Assembly (NCBI RefSeq): GCF_031426495.1
Contig: NZ_JANPLK010000002.1
Span: forward strand, 1-64,000
DNA: 64,000 nucleotides
DNA from: Gemmatimonas sp.
Lineage (GTDB): Bacteria > Gemmatimonadota > Gemmatimonadetes > Gemmatimonadales > Gemmatimonadaceae
Reading direction: 5' to 3'
The position numbers were made by a program, and so were the translations under genes. The first letter of the stretch is position 1, and every line of letters begins with the position of its first letter. The notes beneath the pieces are model-generated. The model made no database searches. It worked only from the letters and a program-made list of their open reading frames with translations, and was not told the origin of the DNA. Of the stretch, positions 18,616-27,402 are shown one piece after another.

Positions 18616-20637
18616 GTGTCCGCTTTGCCCGCTGCAGCTGCCGTCACCGAGACCGAGCGTCTCGCGATCGATACGATCCGCACCCTCGCCATGGACGCGG
18701 TGCAGGCCGCCGAGTCCGGCCACCCCGGCACCCCGATGGCGCTCGCGCCGCTGGCCTACGCGCTCTACACGCGGCATCTGCGTCACGACCCGTCGGCCCC
18801 GCATTGGGCCGACCGCGACCGCTTCGTGTTGTCGGTGGGCCATGCGTCCATGCTCTTGTACGGCACGCTGCACATGGCGGGCTACGACCTGCCGCTGGCC
18901 GAGATCAAGCGCTTCCGTCAGTGGCAGAGTAAGACGCCGGGCCACCCCGAAGTGCACCACACGCCCGGTGTGGAAACGACCACCGGCCCGCTCGGCCAGG
19001 GTGTCGCCAACGCCGTCGGTTTCGCCGTGGCCGAGTCGCACCTCGCGGCCACGTTCAACCGCCCCGGTCATGACATCGTCGATCACTACACGTATTTCGT
19101 GGCGGGCGACGGGTGCCTCATGGAAGGCATCTCGCACGAAGCGGCCAGCTACGCCGGTCACTTCAAGCTCGGCAAGCTGATCGGCTTCTTCGACGACAAC
19201 GGGATCACGATCGACGGCAGCACCGATCTCTCGTGCAGCGACAACGCCGAGCAGCGCTTCGCCGCGTACGGCTGGCAGGTCTTGCATGTGAACGACGTGA
19301 ATGATCTCGCCGCCATCGACGCCGTAATCGCTGAAGCGAAGGCCGACACGCAGCGTCCCACGATGATCATCACGAAGACCCACATCGGCTTCGGGTCGCC
19401 CAACAAGCAGGACACCGCGAAGGCGCACGGTGAGCCGTTGGGTGCCGCCGAGATTGCGCTCACCAAAACGGCCTACGGCTGGCCCAGCACCGAGCCGTTC
19501 TTCGTACCCGATGCCGCGCGCGCGCATTGGACGGAGCGCGTGGCCACGCGGGCCGCGACGCACGCCGAGTGGAAGACGAAGTGGGCGGCGTATCAGGCGG
19601 CGCATCCCGACCTCGCCGCCGAGTTGCTGCGTCGTAACGAAGGGAAGGTGACGGCAGCGCTCGACGGCGCGTTCCCCGTGTTCGATGCCAAGAGCGGCAA
19701 CGTGGCGAGTCGCGCGGCGAGTGGTGTGGTCATCAACGCGATCGCATCCGCCGCGCCGGAGCTGGTGGGTGGCAGCGCCGATCTCACGGGATCGAATCTC
19801 ACGAACGTGAAGGGCGCGACGTATTACGCGCCCACAGCGGCGGCGGGTCGCAACTTCCATTTCGGCATTCGCGAACATGCGATGGGCGCGATTATGAACG
19901 GCATGGGCCTGCACGGCGGCATCATCCCGTACGGCGGCACGTTCCTGGTGTTCAGCGACTACATGCGTCCGGCCATTCGCCTGGCCGCCCTCATGGGCGT
20001 GCAGGCGATCTATGTGTTCACGCACGACTCTATCGGACTCGGCGAAGACGGCCCCACGCACCAGCCCATCGAGCATCTCACCGCGCTGCGTTGCATTCCC
20101 AACTTGCTGGTGTTGCGTCCGGCCGATGCCGACGAAGTGAGCGAAGCGTGGCGCGTGGCGATCGCGCATCGCACCGGACCGTCGGCCATCGTGCTCACGC
20201 GTCAGAAGCTGTCGTATTACAACGAGCCCGCGCGCGCGCGGGCCGGTGTACCGCGCGGGGCGTACGTGGTGGCTGATACGAACGGCGTGCCGAACGTGGT
20301 GCTGATGGCGAGCGGCTCGGAAGTCGAGATCGCGCTGGCCGCTCGTGAGAAGCTGGCGGCTGGTGGTGTGAACGCGCGCGTGGTGAGCTGCCCCAGCCTC
20401 GAACTGTTCGCCAAACAGGACGCGTCGTATCGCGCGAGCATTCTGCCCGCCGGCGTGCCGCGCGTGGCTGTGGAAGCGGCGCATCCGATGTCGTGGCACC
20501 AGTGGGTGGGAGACACCGGTGCGATCGTCGGTATCTCCACTTTCGGCGCCAGCGCGCCGGCCCCCACGCTGTATGAGAAGTACGGCATTTCCGCCGACAA
20601 CATCGCGGCCACTGTTACGGAGCTGCTGGGCGCGTAG
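18616..20637 (+). CDS. tkt: Transketolase
   Basis: A 673-aa transketolase, which transfers two-carbon units between ketose and aldose phosphates in the pentose phosphate pathway. The N-terminal thiamine-diphosphate domain begins DTIRTLAMDAVQAAESGHPG and contains the cofactor motif GDGCLMEGISHEA followed by FFDDNGITIDG. The pyrimidine-binding domain has GIREHAMGAIMNGM and DSIGLGEDGPTHQPIEHL, and a C-terminal transketolase domain follows. The start is GTG 18616 with a CCGGAG site 9 bases before it. Length matches the family. Confidence 0.96.
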   Translation: MSALPAAAAVTETERLAIDTIRTLAMDAVQAAESGHPGTPMALAPLAYALYTRHLRHDPSAPHWADRDRFVLSVGHASMLLYGTLHMAGYDLPLAEIKRFRQWQSKTPGHPEVHHTPGVETTTGPLGQGVANAVGFAVAESHLAATFNRPGHDIVDHYTYFVAGDGCLMEGISHEAASYAGHFKLGKLIGFFDDNGITIDGSTDLSCSDNAEQRFAAYGWQVLHVNDVNDLAAIDAVIAEAKADTQRPTMIITKTHIGFGSPNKQDTAKAHGEPLGAAEIALTKTAYGWPSTEPFFVPDAARAHWTERVATRAATHAEWKTKWAAYQAAHPDLAAELLRRNEGKVTAALDGAFPVFDAKSGNVASRAASGVVINAIASAAPELVGGSADLTGSNLTNVKGATYYAPTAAAGRNFHFGIREHAMGAIMNGMGLHGGIIPYGGTFLVFSDYMRPAIRLAALMGVQAIYVFTHDSIGLGEDGPTHQPIEHLTALRCIPNLLVLRPADADEVSEAWRVAIAHRTGPSAIVLTRQKLSYYNEPARARAGVPRGAYVVADTNGVPNVVLMASGSEVEIALAAREKLAAGGVNARVVSCPSLELFAKQDASYRASILPAGVPRVAVEAAHPMSWHQWVGDTGAIVGISTFGASAPAPTLYEKYGISADNIAATVTELLGA

Positions 20638-20647
20638 TCAGTTTGGT

Positions 20648-20809
20648 ATGACACGCATGATGTCGTTCGTCGGCGCCACCATCGGTGGATACGCGGGCTG
20701 GGCCGCCGGCGAACCGTTCGGGATATTCACCGCGTTCGTCGTGAGCATCGTGCTCACGGCGGCGGGTGGGTACTACGGACGGAAGATGGGGAAGTACTAC
20801 GGCGGGTGA
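20648..20809 (+). CDS. Small glycine-rich membrane protein
   Basis: A 53-aa protein with two hydrophobic segments (FVGATIGGYAGWAAGEPFG and FTAFVVSIVLTAAGGYYG) rich in spaced glycines, which favours tight helix packing. It ends GRKMGKYYGG. It lies 10 bases after the tkt stop on the same strand. Similar short proteins with an (F/V)GATxGGxxGWAxG opening are found as hypotheticals in many bacteria. Function unknown. Confidence 0.65.
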   Translation: MTRMMSFVGATIGGYAGWAAGEPFGIFTAFVVSIVLTAAGGYYGRKMGKYYGG

Positions 20810-20831
20810 CTGCTGTTGCTGCTAGATCGTT

Positions 20832-20929
20832 GAACTGATCGCGCAGAGAAATAGAGAGGGCGCAGAGGCCGCAGAGAAAAGCAATTCTCTGCGAGCTCTG
20901 CGCCCTCTGCGTGTCCGCGTGATCAGTTC
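20832..20929. repeat. Intergenic hairpin repeat, family A, complete copy
   Basis: A 98-base imperfect palindrome with GAACTGATC at 20832 mirrored by GATCAGTTC ending at 20929. The arms are built from short GCAGAG-type units (left) and CTCTGCG units (right). A related, more decayed copy lies at 38771-38864, sharing almost the same right arm. It sits between the small membrane protein gene and the 89-aa gene. Confidence 0.85.
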
Positions 20930-21051
20930 GGCAAGAACCGTTACGGACCGGCGTGCCAGAGTGCTTGTTCGAGGGCGTTGAAAATGACTATTGATCGCGC
21001 ACAGCTTCGATAGGATCGGCCGCAAGGCATGCGACCCGAACAAGGGGTGTG

Positions 21052-21321
21052 CTAGGGTGTGCTCCAGTCCTTCGGCAGGACGCCAAATTCATGCTCCGCT
21101 TGCTTCATAGCTTGCGCTATCGATTCGTGGAACGTGTCGGTCAGCTCTGCACCTGATTCACCGAGATAGAGTAGATAGTAGCCCTCCGCCCCGTCGAGGG
21201 TCACGATAGACAGGCTAGCCGGAGCTGGCAGCTCCTCAGTCCCTAGTCGATGCACTGTGCGTCCAGTGGGCTGGTGGCGCTCCGAGAGACGCAGGCGATG
21301 TAATGTCTTGTAGTCGCACAT
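21052..21321 (-). CDS. Conserved small hypothetical protein next to Rhs gene
   Basis: An 89-aa acidic protein. Its second half (GAEGYYLLYLGESGAELTDTFHESIAQAMKQAEHEFGV) matches the pattern of a widespread family of short hypothetical proteins that end in EFGV/IxPxxW, here EFGVLPKDWSTP. Such proteins are often found beside polymorphic toxin genes, which would fit an immunity or accessory role, but this is inference from position. It is the last gene of the same-strand run Rhs protein, 66-aa protein, this gene. No signal peptide is seen. Confidence 0.65.
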   Translation of the reverse strand: MCDYKTLHRLRLSERHQPTGRTVHRLGTEELPAPASLSIVTLDGAEGYYLLYLGESGAELTDTFHESIAQAMKQAEHEFGVLPKDWSTP

Positions 21322-21437
21322 CGTTTATCAGGTCGAATGAAGACTCGTGCGTTCTCGATGTCCAACACACTGTGCTCAGCTACGCGCCGAATTTCGGTGT
21401 TCTCGACGAACTTATAAAAACTCACGCCCCCTTCGCA

Positions 21438-21469
21438 TTCCTGTTCAGGCACGCTTTCTTGAACAGGAA
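21438..21469 (-). terminator. Hairpin after the 66-aa gene
   Basis: A perfect 10-base inverted repeat (TTCCTGTTCA and TGAACAGGAA) with a 12-base loop, 12 bases past the stop of the 66-aa gene on the minus strand. There is no clear U-tract, so it may act in a factor-dependent way, stabilise the 3' end, or be a regulator site. Confidence 0.5.
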
Positions 21470-21480
21470 ACGCGCTTCGC

Positions 21481-21681
21481 CTAGGTCCCTTCAAATGGGA
21501 AGAGCGGCACCGATGCGTCTAAGGACTTCTTCAGACAGCGGTGATGGCAGTATAGGCCTTGTTCCTCATCCTTTGTGATACGGATAGTCAGCTCGACCGG
21601 GTCGACAGAATCCACGACAATCGCGTTTCCGCAAAAACAGCACTGGGGACGATCGACGCTTGTCATCACTTTGGTTCCCAT
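21481..21681 (-). CDS. Small zinc-ribbon-like protein, immunity candidate for the Rhs tip
   Basis: A 66-aa protein with a CCFCG motif near the N-terminus and a CHHRC motif near residue 47, together making a plausible single zinc site. Its coding region overlaps the 3' end of the Rhs gene by 16 bases, the classic position of an immunity gene for a polymorphic toxin tip. Similar short CxFCG...HxxC proteins occur next to Rhs genes and elsewhere, but none is recognised with certainty. The start codon ATG is at 21681. Confidence 0.65.
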   Translation of the reverse strand: MGTKVMTSVDRPQCCFCGNAIVVDSVDPVELTIRITKDEEQGLYCHHRCLKKSLDASVPLFPFEGT

Positions 21682-24600
21682 CCGTAGTTTTTTGCGAGCC
21701 GAGCTAGCGATTTGTCGGACAAATTCCTGAAGGTGGTGATCACTCCGCGCTCACCTTGGACGACAACATTTAATCTACTGCCGACTTGTTGCGCGAAGAC
21801 CTGAGCTCCGTCTTTTTGCGTAAAGCTGCGCGTTGCGTTTGAGATTGCATCCCGCACGCCCGCCGTTCCCAGCCTTGCCGGATCGGCCAAGCGCATCGCG
21901 CCGTGAGTTGTTGCTGCTATTCCCGGAGACGCCGAAGTTTCAGCCACGCGAATTGCAGCCTTAACGAACGTCCCAAGAACGAGTCCCGTGATAGAGCCCG
22001 ACGCGATCGCGACCGGGTCGACCAACGGGCTCTCAAGAGGTTTGTCCATGGCCAGAAGACGCTTCATCTCCGGCGAACAATCTGTCGTGTTTTTATCCAC
22101 TGGCGGACACAGCCCAAACGGATCCGTGTAGTTGACCGGATCGCCCCCGGCAAACGCATACAGATTCTTCCCCCCCGCCAACCCGATCGGATCGGCTTGC
22201 GTGAACTGGCCGGTGAGTGGGTCGTAGAACCGGTTCCGTTGGTACTTGAGGCCGCTGCCATCGAGTTGGCCCACGACCAGGCGGCCCCACCACGGGTAGT
22301 CGCCGGGCGCGGTCGCCACGCCGTCGGCGGTTTCCTTGCCGCCGCGCCACTCGAGCCGCGGGCAGCCTGACGCGCCGGTGCACGTCGCCACCGCCCCCCC
22401 GCTCATGGTCGTGCCATCCACGTAGTCGCCCTGCCAGCTCGCGTGCGGCGCGAGCGTCTGCACCGCCGGCTGGCCCGCCTCGTCGAACCGCGTCACGGCC
22501 AGCGGGGCATCGATCCCGCCGCCGTGCAGGTACGCCACGCGGCCGAAGGATCCGTAGGTGCCGCCGCCCGCGAGATCGTTCGTGGGGGACGTGACCGGCG
22601 TGCGAATCTCGTACAGCAACTGATCGCCGTCCCACACGGTGCGCTCGAAGTAGCTCGCGCACTCGGTCGCGCTGGAGGGACACGCCGACCCGCGCACGGA
22701 GTACGTCTGCACGCGGCGCCCCAAGGCGTCGTAGCGATACATCTCCCACACGCCGCGCGTGCCGGGGCGCGAGTCGTCGCCCACGGGGCTCACCCCGATG
22801 TGGCGGTTGGCGACGGCCAGCTTGTCGTCGGCGCCGTAGTAGTTGAGCAGGTGGTCGTAGCGGTTCTCACTCGTCGCGGCATCGAGCTCGCGCTCGCCCC
22901 GCCAGAGCAGATTGCCGGCGTCGTCGAACACCTGCGCCCGCGCGAAGTAATACTGGCTGCTCAGGCTTGGCACGGTCGACGAATCGCTGGTGCTCGTCAT
23001 GCGCCCCGCGCCGTCGTAGGCGTTGATGCGCATGCGATTGCCGTCGGCGTGGCCGCTGGTGCGACTGCTTGGGCGCGCCGCGAAGCGGCGGTTGCCGAGG
23101 CCATCGACCGTGAAGTCCTCGTAACTGCTCGCCCCGGACAGATCCGTGCTCGCCACGAGCGCGCCCAGGCCGTTGTACGACAGCGCCGCGGGGTTCACCG
23201 CGGGGTATGCCCCGCGCACCACAGACGCACGACCGGCGGCATCAAGGGTGAGCGTATCGGCGATCATGCTGCCGACCGCGCGGCGGATCAGGCGATCATC
23301 GCTGTCGTAGGCGAGCGTCTCGGTCACACTGCCCGGTGACACCTTTTGCACCATGCGCCCGGCCGCATCGTACGCGAACGTGTGCGTGTAGCTCCCGCGA
23401 TCCAGCAGCGTATCGAGCGTCCCGGTCACTGTGTGATAGCCGTATTGCTGCACGCAGCGCGCGCTGGTGCAGGCGTCGATGGCGTCGGGGTGCGACATCG
23501 AGCGACGCCGACCAGCGGCGTCGTAGGTGAAGTCGAGGCCGTACACGTGCTGGTCGAAGCGCGACGGATAGTACGTGCCACTCGACGTCGGTGACGCCTC
23601 TTCGCAGCCGTCAATCGCGCTCGTATACCACGTGCGCGTGCGCAACGTGTCCGACACCAACAACCCCCCTGGCGAGTACACGCGTCGCACGCGCGCCCAG
23701 CGGTTGTCGGCATTGACCATCATGTCGCCCGCGTTGTACCGATAGCGCATGGTATCCGCGGCGATACACACACCCGACAGCCGCGTGGGGAAGCTGAACG
23801 TGCAACTCGACAGCTGGGTGGACAGCGACGTGCAGTTCGTCGTGCCGTAGGTGACCTGTGGCAGAATGCGGCGAATCAGGCGGCCTTTGACATCGTACAC
23901 CATCGAGTCTTTGAGCGCGCGCGGCGACTGCTTCACCACGAGGTTACTCGACAGATCATACCCGTAGGTCGTACTGCCGACGCCGGGTGCCGCCTCCGAC
24001 TGCACGCGGCCGAGGGCATCGATCACCCACGTGTGGGTGAGGTTGGTGTATCCACTGGCCCCCACCTGCCGATAGCGACGCACCGTCTCGGTGCGGTTGC
24101 CCTCGGCGTCGTAGCTGTGGAGCTGCCACACGCTGTCCGCCGGGTGCACCCGCGAACGCAGGTCGGTGCGTTGGCGGCCCGCGGTCACGTGCACGGAATC
24201 ACGGCCCATGCGGTCGAAGCGCGTGATCGTGCGTACACCGTTCGCCACCACCGACGCACTATCCATCGCGGTCGCCGAATCGATCGGCGCGATGCTCATC
24301 GTGTCGCGGCCCACGGCATCGCGGAAGATCAGGCTCGTAAACCCTTTCGCACTGCGCACGCGGCTGACGTTGCCGTTGCTGTCGTAGCTGAGGCTATCCC
24401 ACGCGCCAGCGAGGGGGCGCTGCACCGCGCGGACTTGGCCGGTGGCGGCCCCGGTGCTGTAGTACGCGAAGGTGGCGGCGGTGCCGCCCACCCCATGGAT
24501 CGTCGACAGCGTCGTCCCATCGCTGCTCGAGTAGATCGTTGAGTCCAACACACCGACCGGATTGCGAACCGCCACCGGTGATCGCCACTTCGCGTCCCAT

Positions 24601-26744
24601 CGATACTGTGTGCGCGTCGTGTCCGTCCCGGTGCGACCGCCGATCACGCGCATTGAATCGGTGAGGGCCCGTGTGTTGTAGTACGCCTCACTGACCATGC
24701 GCAGCGGGTTCTGCGTCCGCGTGACCAGCAGTTTCCACGTCGCATCGTAGGTCAGCTGGGTTTCGTAGCCGAGCGCATCACGAATGCGCGTCGGCGCCCC
24801 GTAGCCGTTCACCCAGACGCGCGACTGGTCGACCACGTCGGTACGCGGGCCGGTAATGAGCGTGTGCATGTCGTCAAGCAGCGCGAACCCGTCCCCGGGG
24901 ACGCCCTTCACTTCGGCGGGCTGCACCGCCGTCGTGGCGCGAATACCGGCCGAGTCCAGCATCCACGAGGTGAGCCGGCCGTTCGCCCACGTGAACTTCG
25001 TGTACTTGAGTCGCTTGTCGCGACGCGCGGAGACGCGATTGGTGCCCGACTCGTAACTGAACGTGGTGGAATACGTGTCCGGATCGACAATCGTGGCCAC
25101 CTGGCTCCCGCTGTAGGTGAGCTTCACGACGCGGGAGACGGCACCGGCCGGGGCGACGACGCTATCGAGCTTGCCCGATCCAAACGCCAAGGTATACGTC
25201 GCGCCCATCGACCACGTGCTGCACGCGCCGGCCGAGGTCATGGAGCTGCACGCATCGACCGTTTGCCCGAAGGCCGACACGGTCGATGCGTACAGGCCGG
25301 TGCTCAGCGAGAAGTACGTGGTGTACCGATCATTCGAGTGGCGACGATACAGCTCTGTGCCGGTGTAGTGGATGGTGTCGGGTCGGTCGAGCGACCGCGC
25401 GACGAAGCGCTTGACGCCACTGAGCGTGCCGATGCTCCCAAAGGTGCGTGTGCTGCCGTCGGCCCCGACCCACAGCAGCGTGTCGACCGACGCCGGTGCG
25501 CCAATGATCTGATCAATGCCGGTCAGCCACCACCCGGCGCCGTACGGACTTTGACTGCGATTGACGACGGCGATGGCGCTCGTCACCGTCTGTGACGTGC
25601 GCGTCCCGCCAGTCACCGAGGCCACTTCGACGGTGATCGGATAACGCCCGGTCGGCTGCGTCCAGCCGGAGAGCACGCGGGTGTACCGATGCGTCGTGCC
25701 GGGACTGGGGGGCGTCGAGTTCGCGCAGACGGCGGTCATGCCCGACGCGGTCACGCAGATCTCGAGGTAATCCGGCGTCGCGGAGCCTGACGCGGCGCTC
25801 ACATCCACGCTCACTGCTGGCGCCGGCGATGCCGTCTGCGAATTGTACAGCAGCGCGGGCGTTCTCGATCGATTGTAGCGGGTCGTGCTCGGCAGAAAAT
25901 GCACGAACCGCAAATCACCGCACTCGTACGCGGCATTCGGCCCGGCGGCGAGCGAAAGACAGGCCGAGCGATCCCGGTCGTCGCCGACGGTGGCGAGCTG
26001 AATCCCGGATGCCGGTGTCGACGCGACGGTCACTTCGGTCCACGTGGAGTCCTTGATCGTGCCGTCGTTCGTTGAGGTCGCTCGCACGACGACCAGGGAC
26101 TGCGTGCCGACCATGGAGCTCGCCGTCCCCGTCAACTGCACCGTGGCGCTCGATCCGGCCGCGATGCTTACCGACGATGCACTGAGTGTGCAGGTTCCCG
26201 TGAGCGCCCCGCTACTGCACGAGGCCGAGAGGCTATACGAGTCCGTCGCTTCGCCACCATTGTGGATCGTATAGCTCACCGTGGGCGTACTGCTGGGCGC
26301 GACCGCTTTGATTTGGGCGCCCGGTTGCACGCGCACATCCCGCGTGGGAGTCGCGACCTCATAGTAGGCCACGTCGTTATAGAGGTAGCTGTTGCTGTAC
26401 GCGTCGAAGCGCCCTTCGACGGTGGCCGGCAAATTCACGGTCAGCGTCGCGCGCTGCGCCTGATCGCACCCGGAGAGGGTGACGTATTCGATGGACGCGC
26501 TGGACGTGACGTCGGTGCTGTTGACGCGGACCCTCGGGTCGCCGACTTGGGTGTCGCTATAGCAATAGTCGATCGTCACATCGGCCGTGGACTGACCGGT
26601 GAAGAACGCGTTGCCCGGTGAGACCTTGACGTAGGGCGCCGACTGGGCGACTGCGACGTCCGGCGTGAGGAGCGCCACGATGCCAACGATGGCCATATCG
26701 AGCGAGCGCTGGCGGGAAAACCGCGAACCAACCGCTTTGAACAT
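21666..26744 (-). CDS. Secreted Rhs/YD-repeat protein with polymorphic C-terminal tip
   Basis: About 1692 aa. A signal peptide (FSRQRSLDMAIVGIVALLTPDVAVAQSAP) starts at ATG 26744, with GAGGT upstream. Residues 40-280 look like Ig-type or adhesin-like beta domains. The middle (about 550-1450) has many YD repeats (YDALGR, YDAAGRM, YDSNGNV types). The Rhs core ends with FYDPLTGQFTQADPIGLAG and YTDPFGLCP near residue 1560. The last ~120 residues are a separate tip ending GERGVITTFRNLSDKSLARL plus AKNYGWEPK, probably a toxin domain; I do not recognise its family. YD-repeat shells enclose and deliver such tips. The presence of a signal peptide suggests Sec export rather than T6SS loading. Confidence 0.88.
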   Translation of the reverse strand: MFKAVGSRFSRQRSLDMAIVGIVALLTPDVAVAQSAPYVKVSPGNAFFTGQSTADVTIDYCYSDTQVGDPRVRVNSTDVTSSASIEYVTLSGCDQAQRATLTVNLPATVEGRFDAYSNSYLYNDVAYYEVATPTRDVRVQPGAQIKAVAPSSTPTVSYTIHNGGEATDSYSLSASCSSGALTGTCTLSASSVSIAAGSSATVQLTGTASSMVGTQSLVVVRATSTNDGTIKDSTWTEVTVASTPASGIQLATVGDDRDRSACLSLAAGPNAAYECGDLRFVHFLPSTTRYNRSRTPALLYNSQTASPAPAVSVDVSAASGSATPDYLEICVTASGMTAVCANSTPPSPGTTHRYTRVLSGWTQPTGRYPITVEVASVTGGTRTSQTVTSAIAVVNRSQSPYGAGWWLTGIDQIIGAPASVDTLLWVGADGSTRTFGSIGTLSGVKRFVARSLDRPDTIHYTGTELYRRHSNDRYTTYFSLSTGLYASTVSAFGQTVDACSSMTSAGACSTWSMGATYTLAFGSGKLDSVVAPAGAVSRVVKLTYSGSQVATIVDPDTYSTTFSYESGTNRVSARRDKRLKYTKFTWANGRLTSWMLDSAGIRATTAVQPAEVKGVPGDGFALLDDMHTLITGPRTDVVDQSRVWVNGYGAPTRIRDALGYETQLTYDATWKLLVTRTQNPLRMVSEAYYNTRALTDSMRVIGGRTGTDTTRTQYRWDAKWRSPVAVRNPVGVLDSTIYSSSDGTTLSTIHGVGGTAATFAYYSTGAATGQVRAVQRPLAGAWDSLSYDSNGNVSRVRSAKGFTSLIFRDAVGRDTMSIAPIDSATAMDSASVVANGVRTITRFDRMGRDSVHVTAGRQRTDLRSRVHPADSVWQLHSYDAEGNRTETVRRYRQVGASGYTNLTHTWVIDALGRVQSEAAPGVGSTTYGYDLSSNLVVKQSPRALKDSMVYDVKGRLIRRILPQVTYGTTNCTSLSTQLSSCTFSFPTRLSGVCIAADTMRYRYNAGDMMVNADNRWARVRRVYSPGGLLVSDTLRTRTWYTSAIDGCEEASPTSSGTYYPSRFDQHVYGLDFTYDAAGRRRSMSHPDAIDACTSARCVQQYGYHTVTGTLDTLLDRGSYTHTFAYDAAGRMVQKVSPGSVTETLAYDSDDRLIRRAVGSMIADTLTLDAAGRASVVRGAYPAVNPAALSYNGLGALVASTDLSGASSYEDFTVDGLGNRRFAARPSSRTSGHADGNRMRINAYDGAGRMTSTSDSSTVPSLSSQYYFARAQVFDDAGNLLWRGERELDAATSENRYDHLLNYYGADDKLAVANRHIGVSPVGDDSRPGTRGVWEMYRYDALGRRVQTYSVRGSACPSSATECASYFERTVWDGDQLLYEIRTPVTSPTNDLAGGGTYGSFGRVAYLHGGGIDAPLAVTRFDEAGQPAVQTLAPHASWQGDYVDGTTMSGGAVATCTGASGCPRLEWRGGKETADGVATAPGDYPWWGRLVVGQLDGSGLKYQRNRFYDPLTGQFTQADPIGLAGGKNLYAFAGGDPVNYTDPFGLCPPVDKNTTDCSPEMKRLLAMDKPLESPLVDPVAIASGSITGLVLGTFVKAAIRVAETSASPGIAATTHGAMRLADPARLGTAGVRDAISNATRSFTQKDGAQVFAQQVGSRLNVVVQGERGVITTFRNLSDKSLARLAKNYGWEPK

Positions 26745-27218
26745 GCGACGTACCTCGGTGAGTGAGATATGTCGTGAGAACGCACGAGATGTACCGCGCG
26801 CATGACGCTGGTAAGGTGCGGAAGGACAACACGTTAACGAAATGCTACGGCGCAGGGCATTCGCGATTCTCAGCGGATTCGCGCGAATTCGCGCGGATGT
26901 GCGACGCATTTTCTAGTTGGCGCGCCGCGAACCTCTGGGGCGGTATGCGGATTGACGCAGTGACTCAGTGGACTGCCGCCTCGGGAGTGCGCTGCTACTG
27001 ACGAAGCATGTGGATACGGGCAGTGTGCGCCTTTGCCGTCGGAATCTCATTCATGCCAAAGCCATTCTTGTGACAATGCTCGAGTGCGCACAATGCATAG
27101 AATCGTGGACAAGCTCTGCCCATTATCCCTCACACTTTCGTCAATAGGTGCGCTACACGGCCCGTAGCAATGGAACATAGAGTCAAAAGAGCACCGGACC
27201 ACAGGGCCGCCTACACAG

Positions 27219-27244
27219 TGAGGCGTCCGGAAGCGGACGCCTCA
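27219..27244. terminator. Perfect 11-bp stem hairpin
   Basis: TGAGGCGTCCG and CGGACGCCTCA pair perfectly around the 4-base loop GAAG. It lies about 160 bases past the stop of the serine-protease gene (minus strand). No T-tract follows on either strand, so it is only terminator-like. Confidence 0.45.
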
Positions 27245-27322
27245 AACCATAGAACAGCCTTGCGGAATTCACGACCGAAGCGCGCCGAAACTGTCTGCAT
27301 TCATCAACCCTCACCTTCAACG

Positions 27323-27349
27323 GTTGACGGAAAGCATTCTTTCCGCAAC
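27323..27349 (-). terminator. Candidate terminator of the protease gene
   Basis: CGGAAAG and CTTTCCG pair around CATT, and the stem extends through GTTG/CAAC with one bulged base. It starts 54 bases after the protease stop codon. Confidence 0.45.
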
Positions 27350-27402
27350 GCGCTCAGCTATGGACCTCGAAACATGCTGCACAATAAGGACTCAAGCCCT
27401 CG

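Larger units (their letters stand above)
26745..27402. other. Long intergenic region between Rhs and protease genes
   Basis: About 660 bases with no convincing gene. It contains a perfect 16-base palindrome CGCGCGAATTCGCGCG at 26880-26895, about 140 bases upstream of the Rhs start; a 15-base part of it recurs at 29945-29959 inside the activator gene. Two hairpins near 27219 and 27328 are listed separately. The remainder is lower in GC than the genes around it. Confidence 0.6.

Noticed and set aside
18586..20499. Very long open frame (637 codons) antisense to transketolase
   Set aside because: GC-rich codon bias creates open antisense frames. It is Arg/His-rich, matches nothing and overlaps a certain gene.
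21243..21494. 83-codon minus-strand frame between the two small genes after the Rhs gene
   Set aside because: Overlaps both neighbours and the 21438 hairpin, and resembles no known family.
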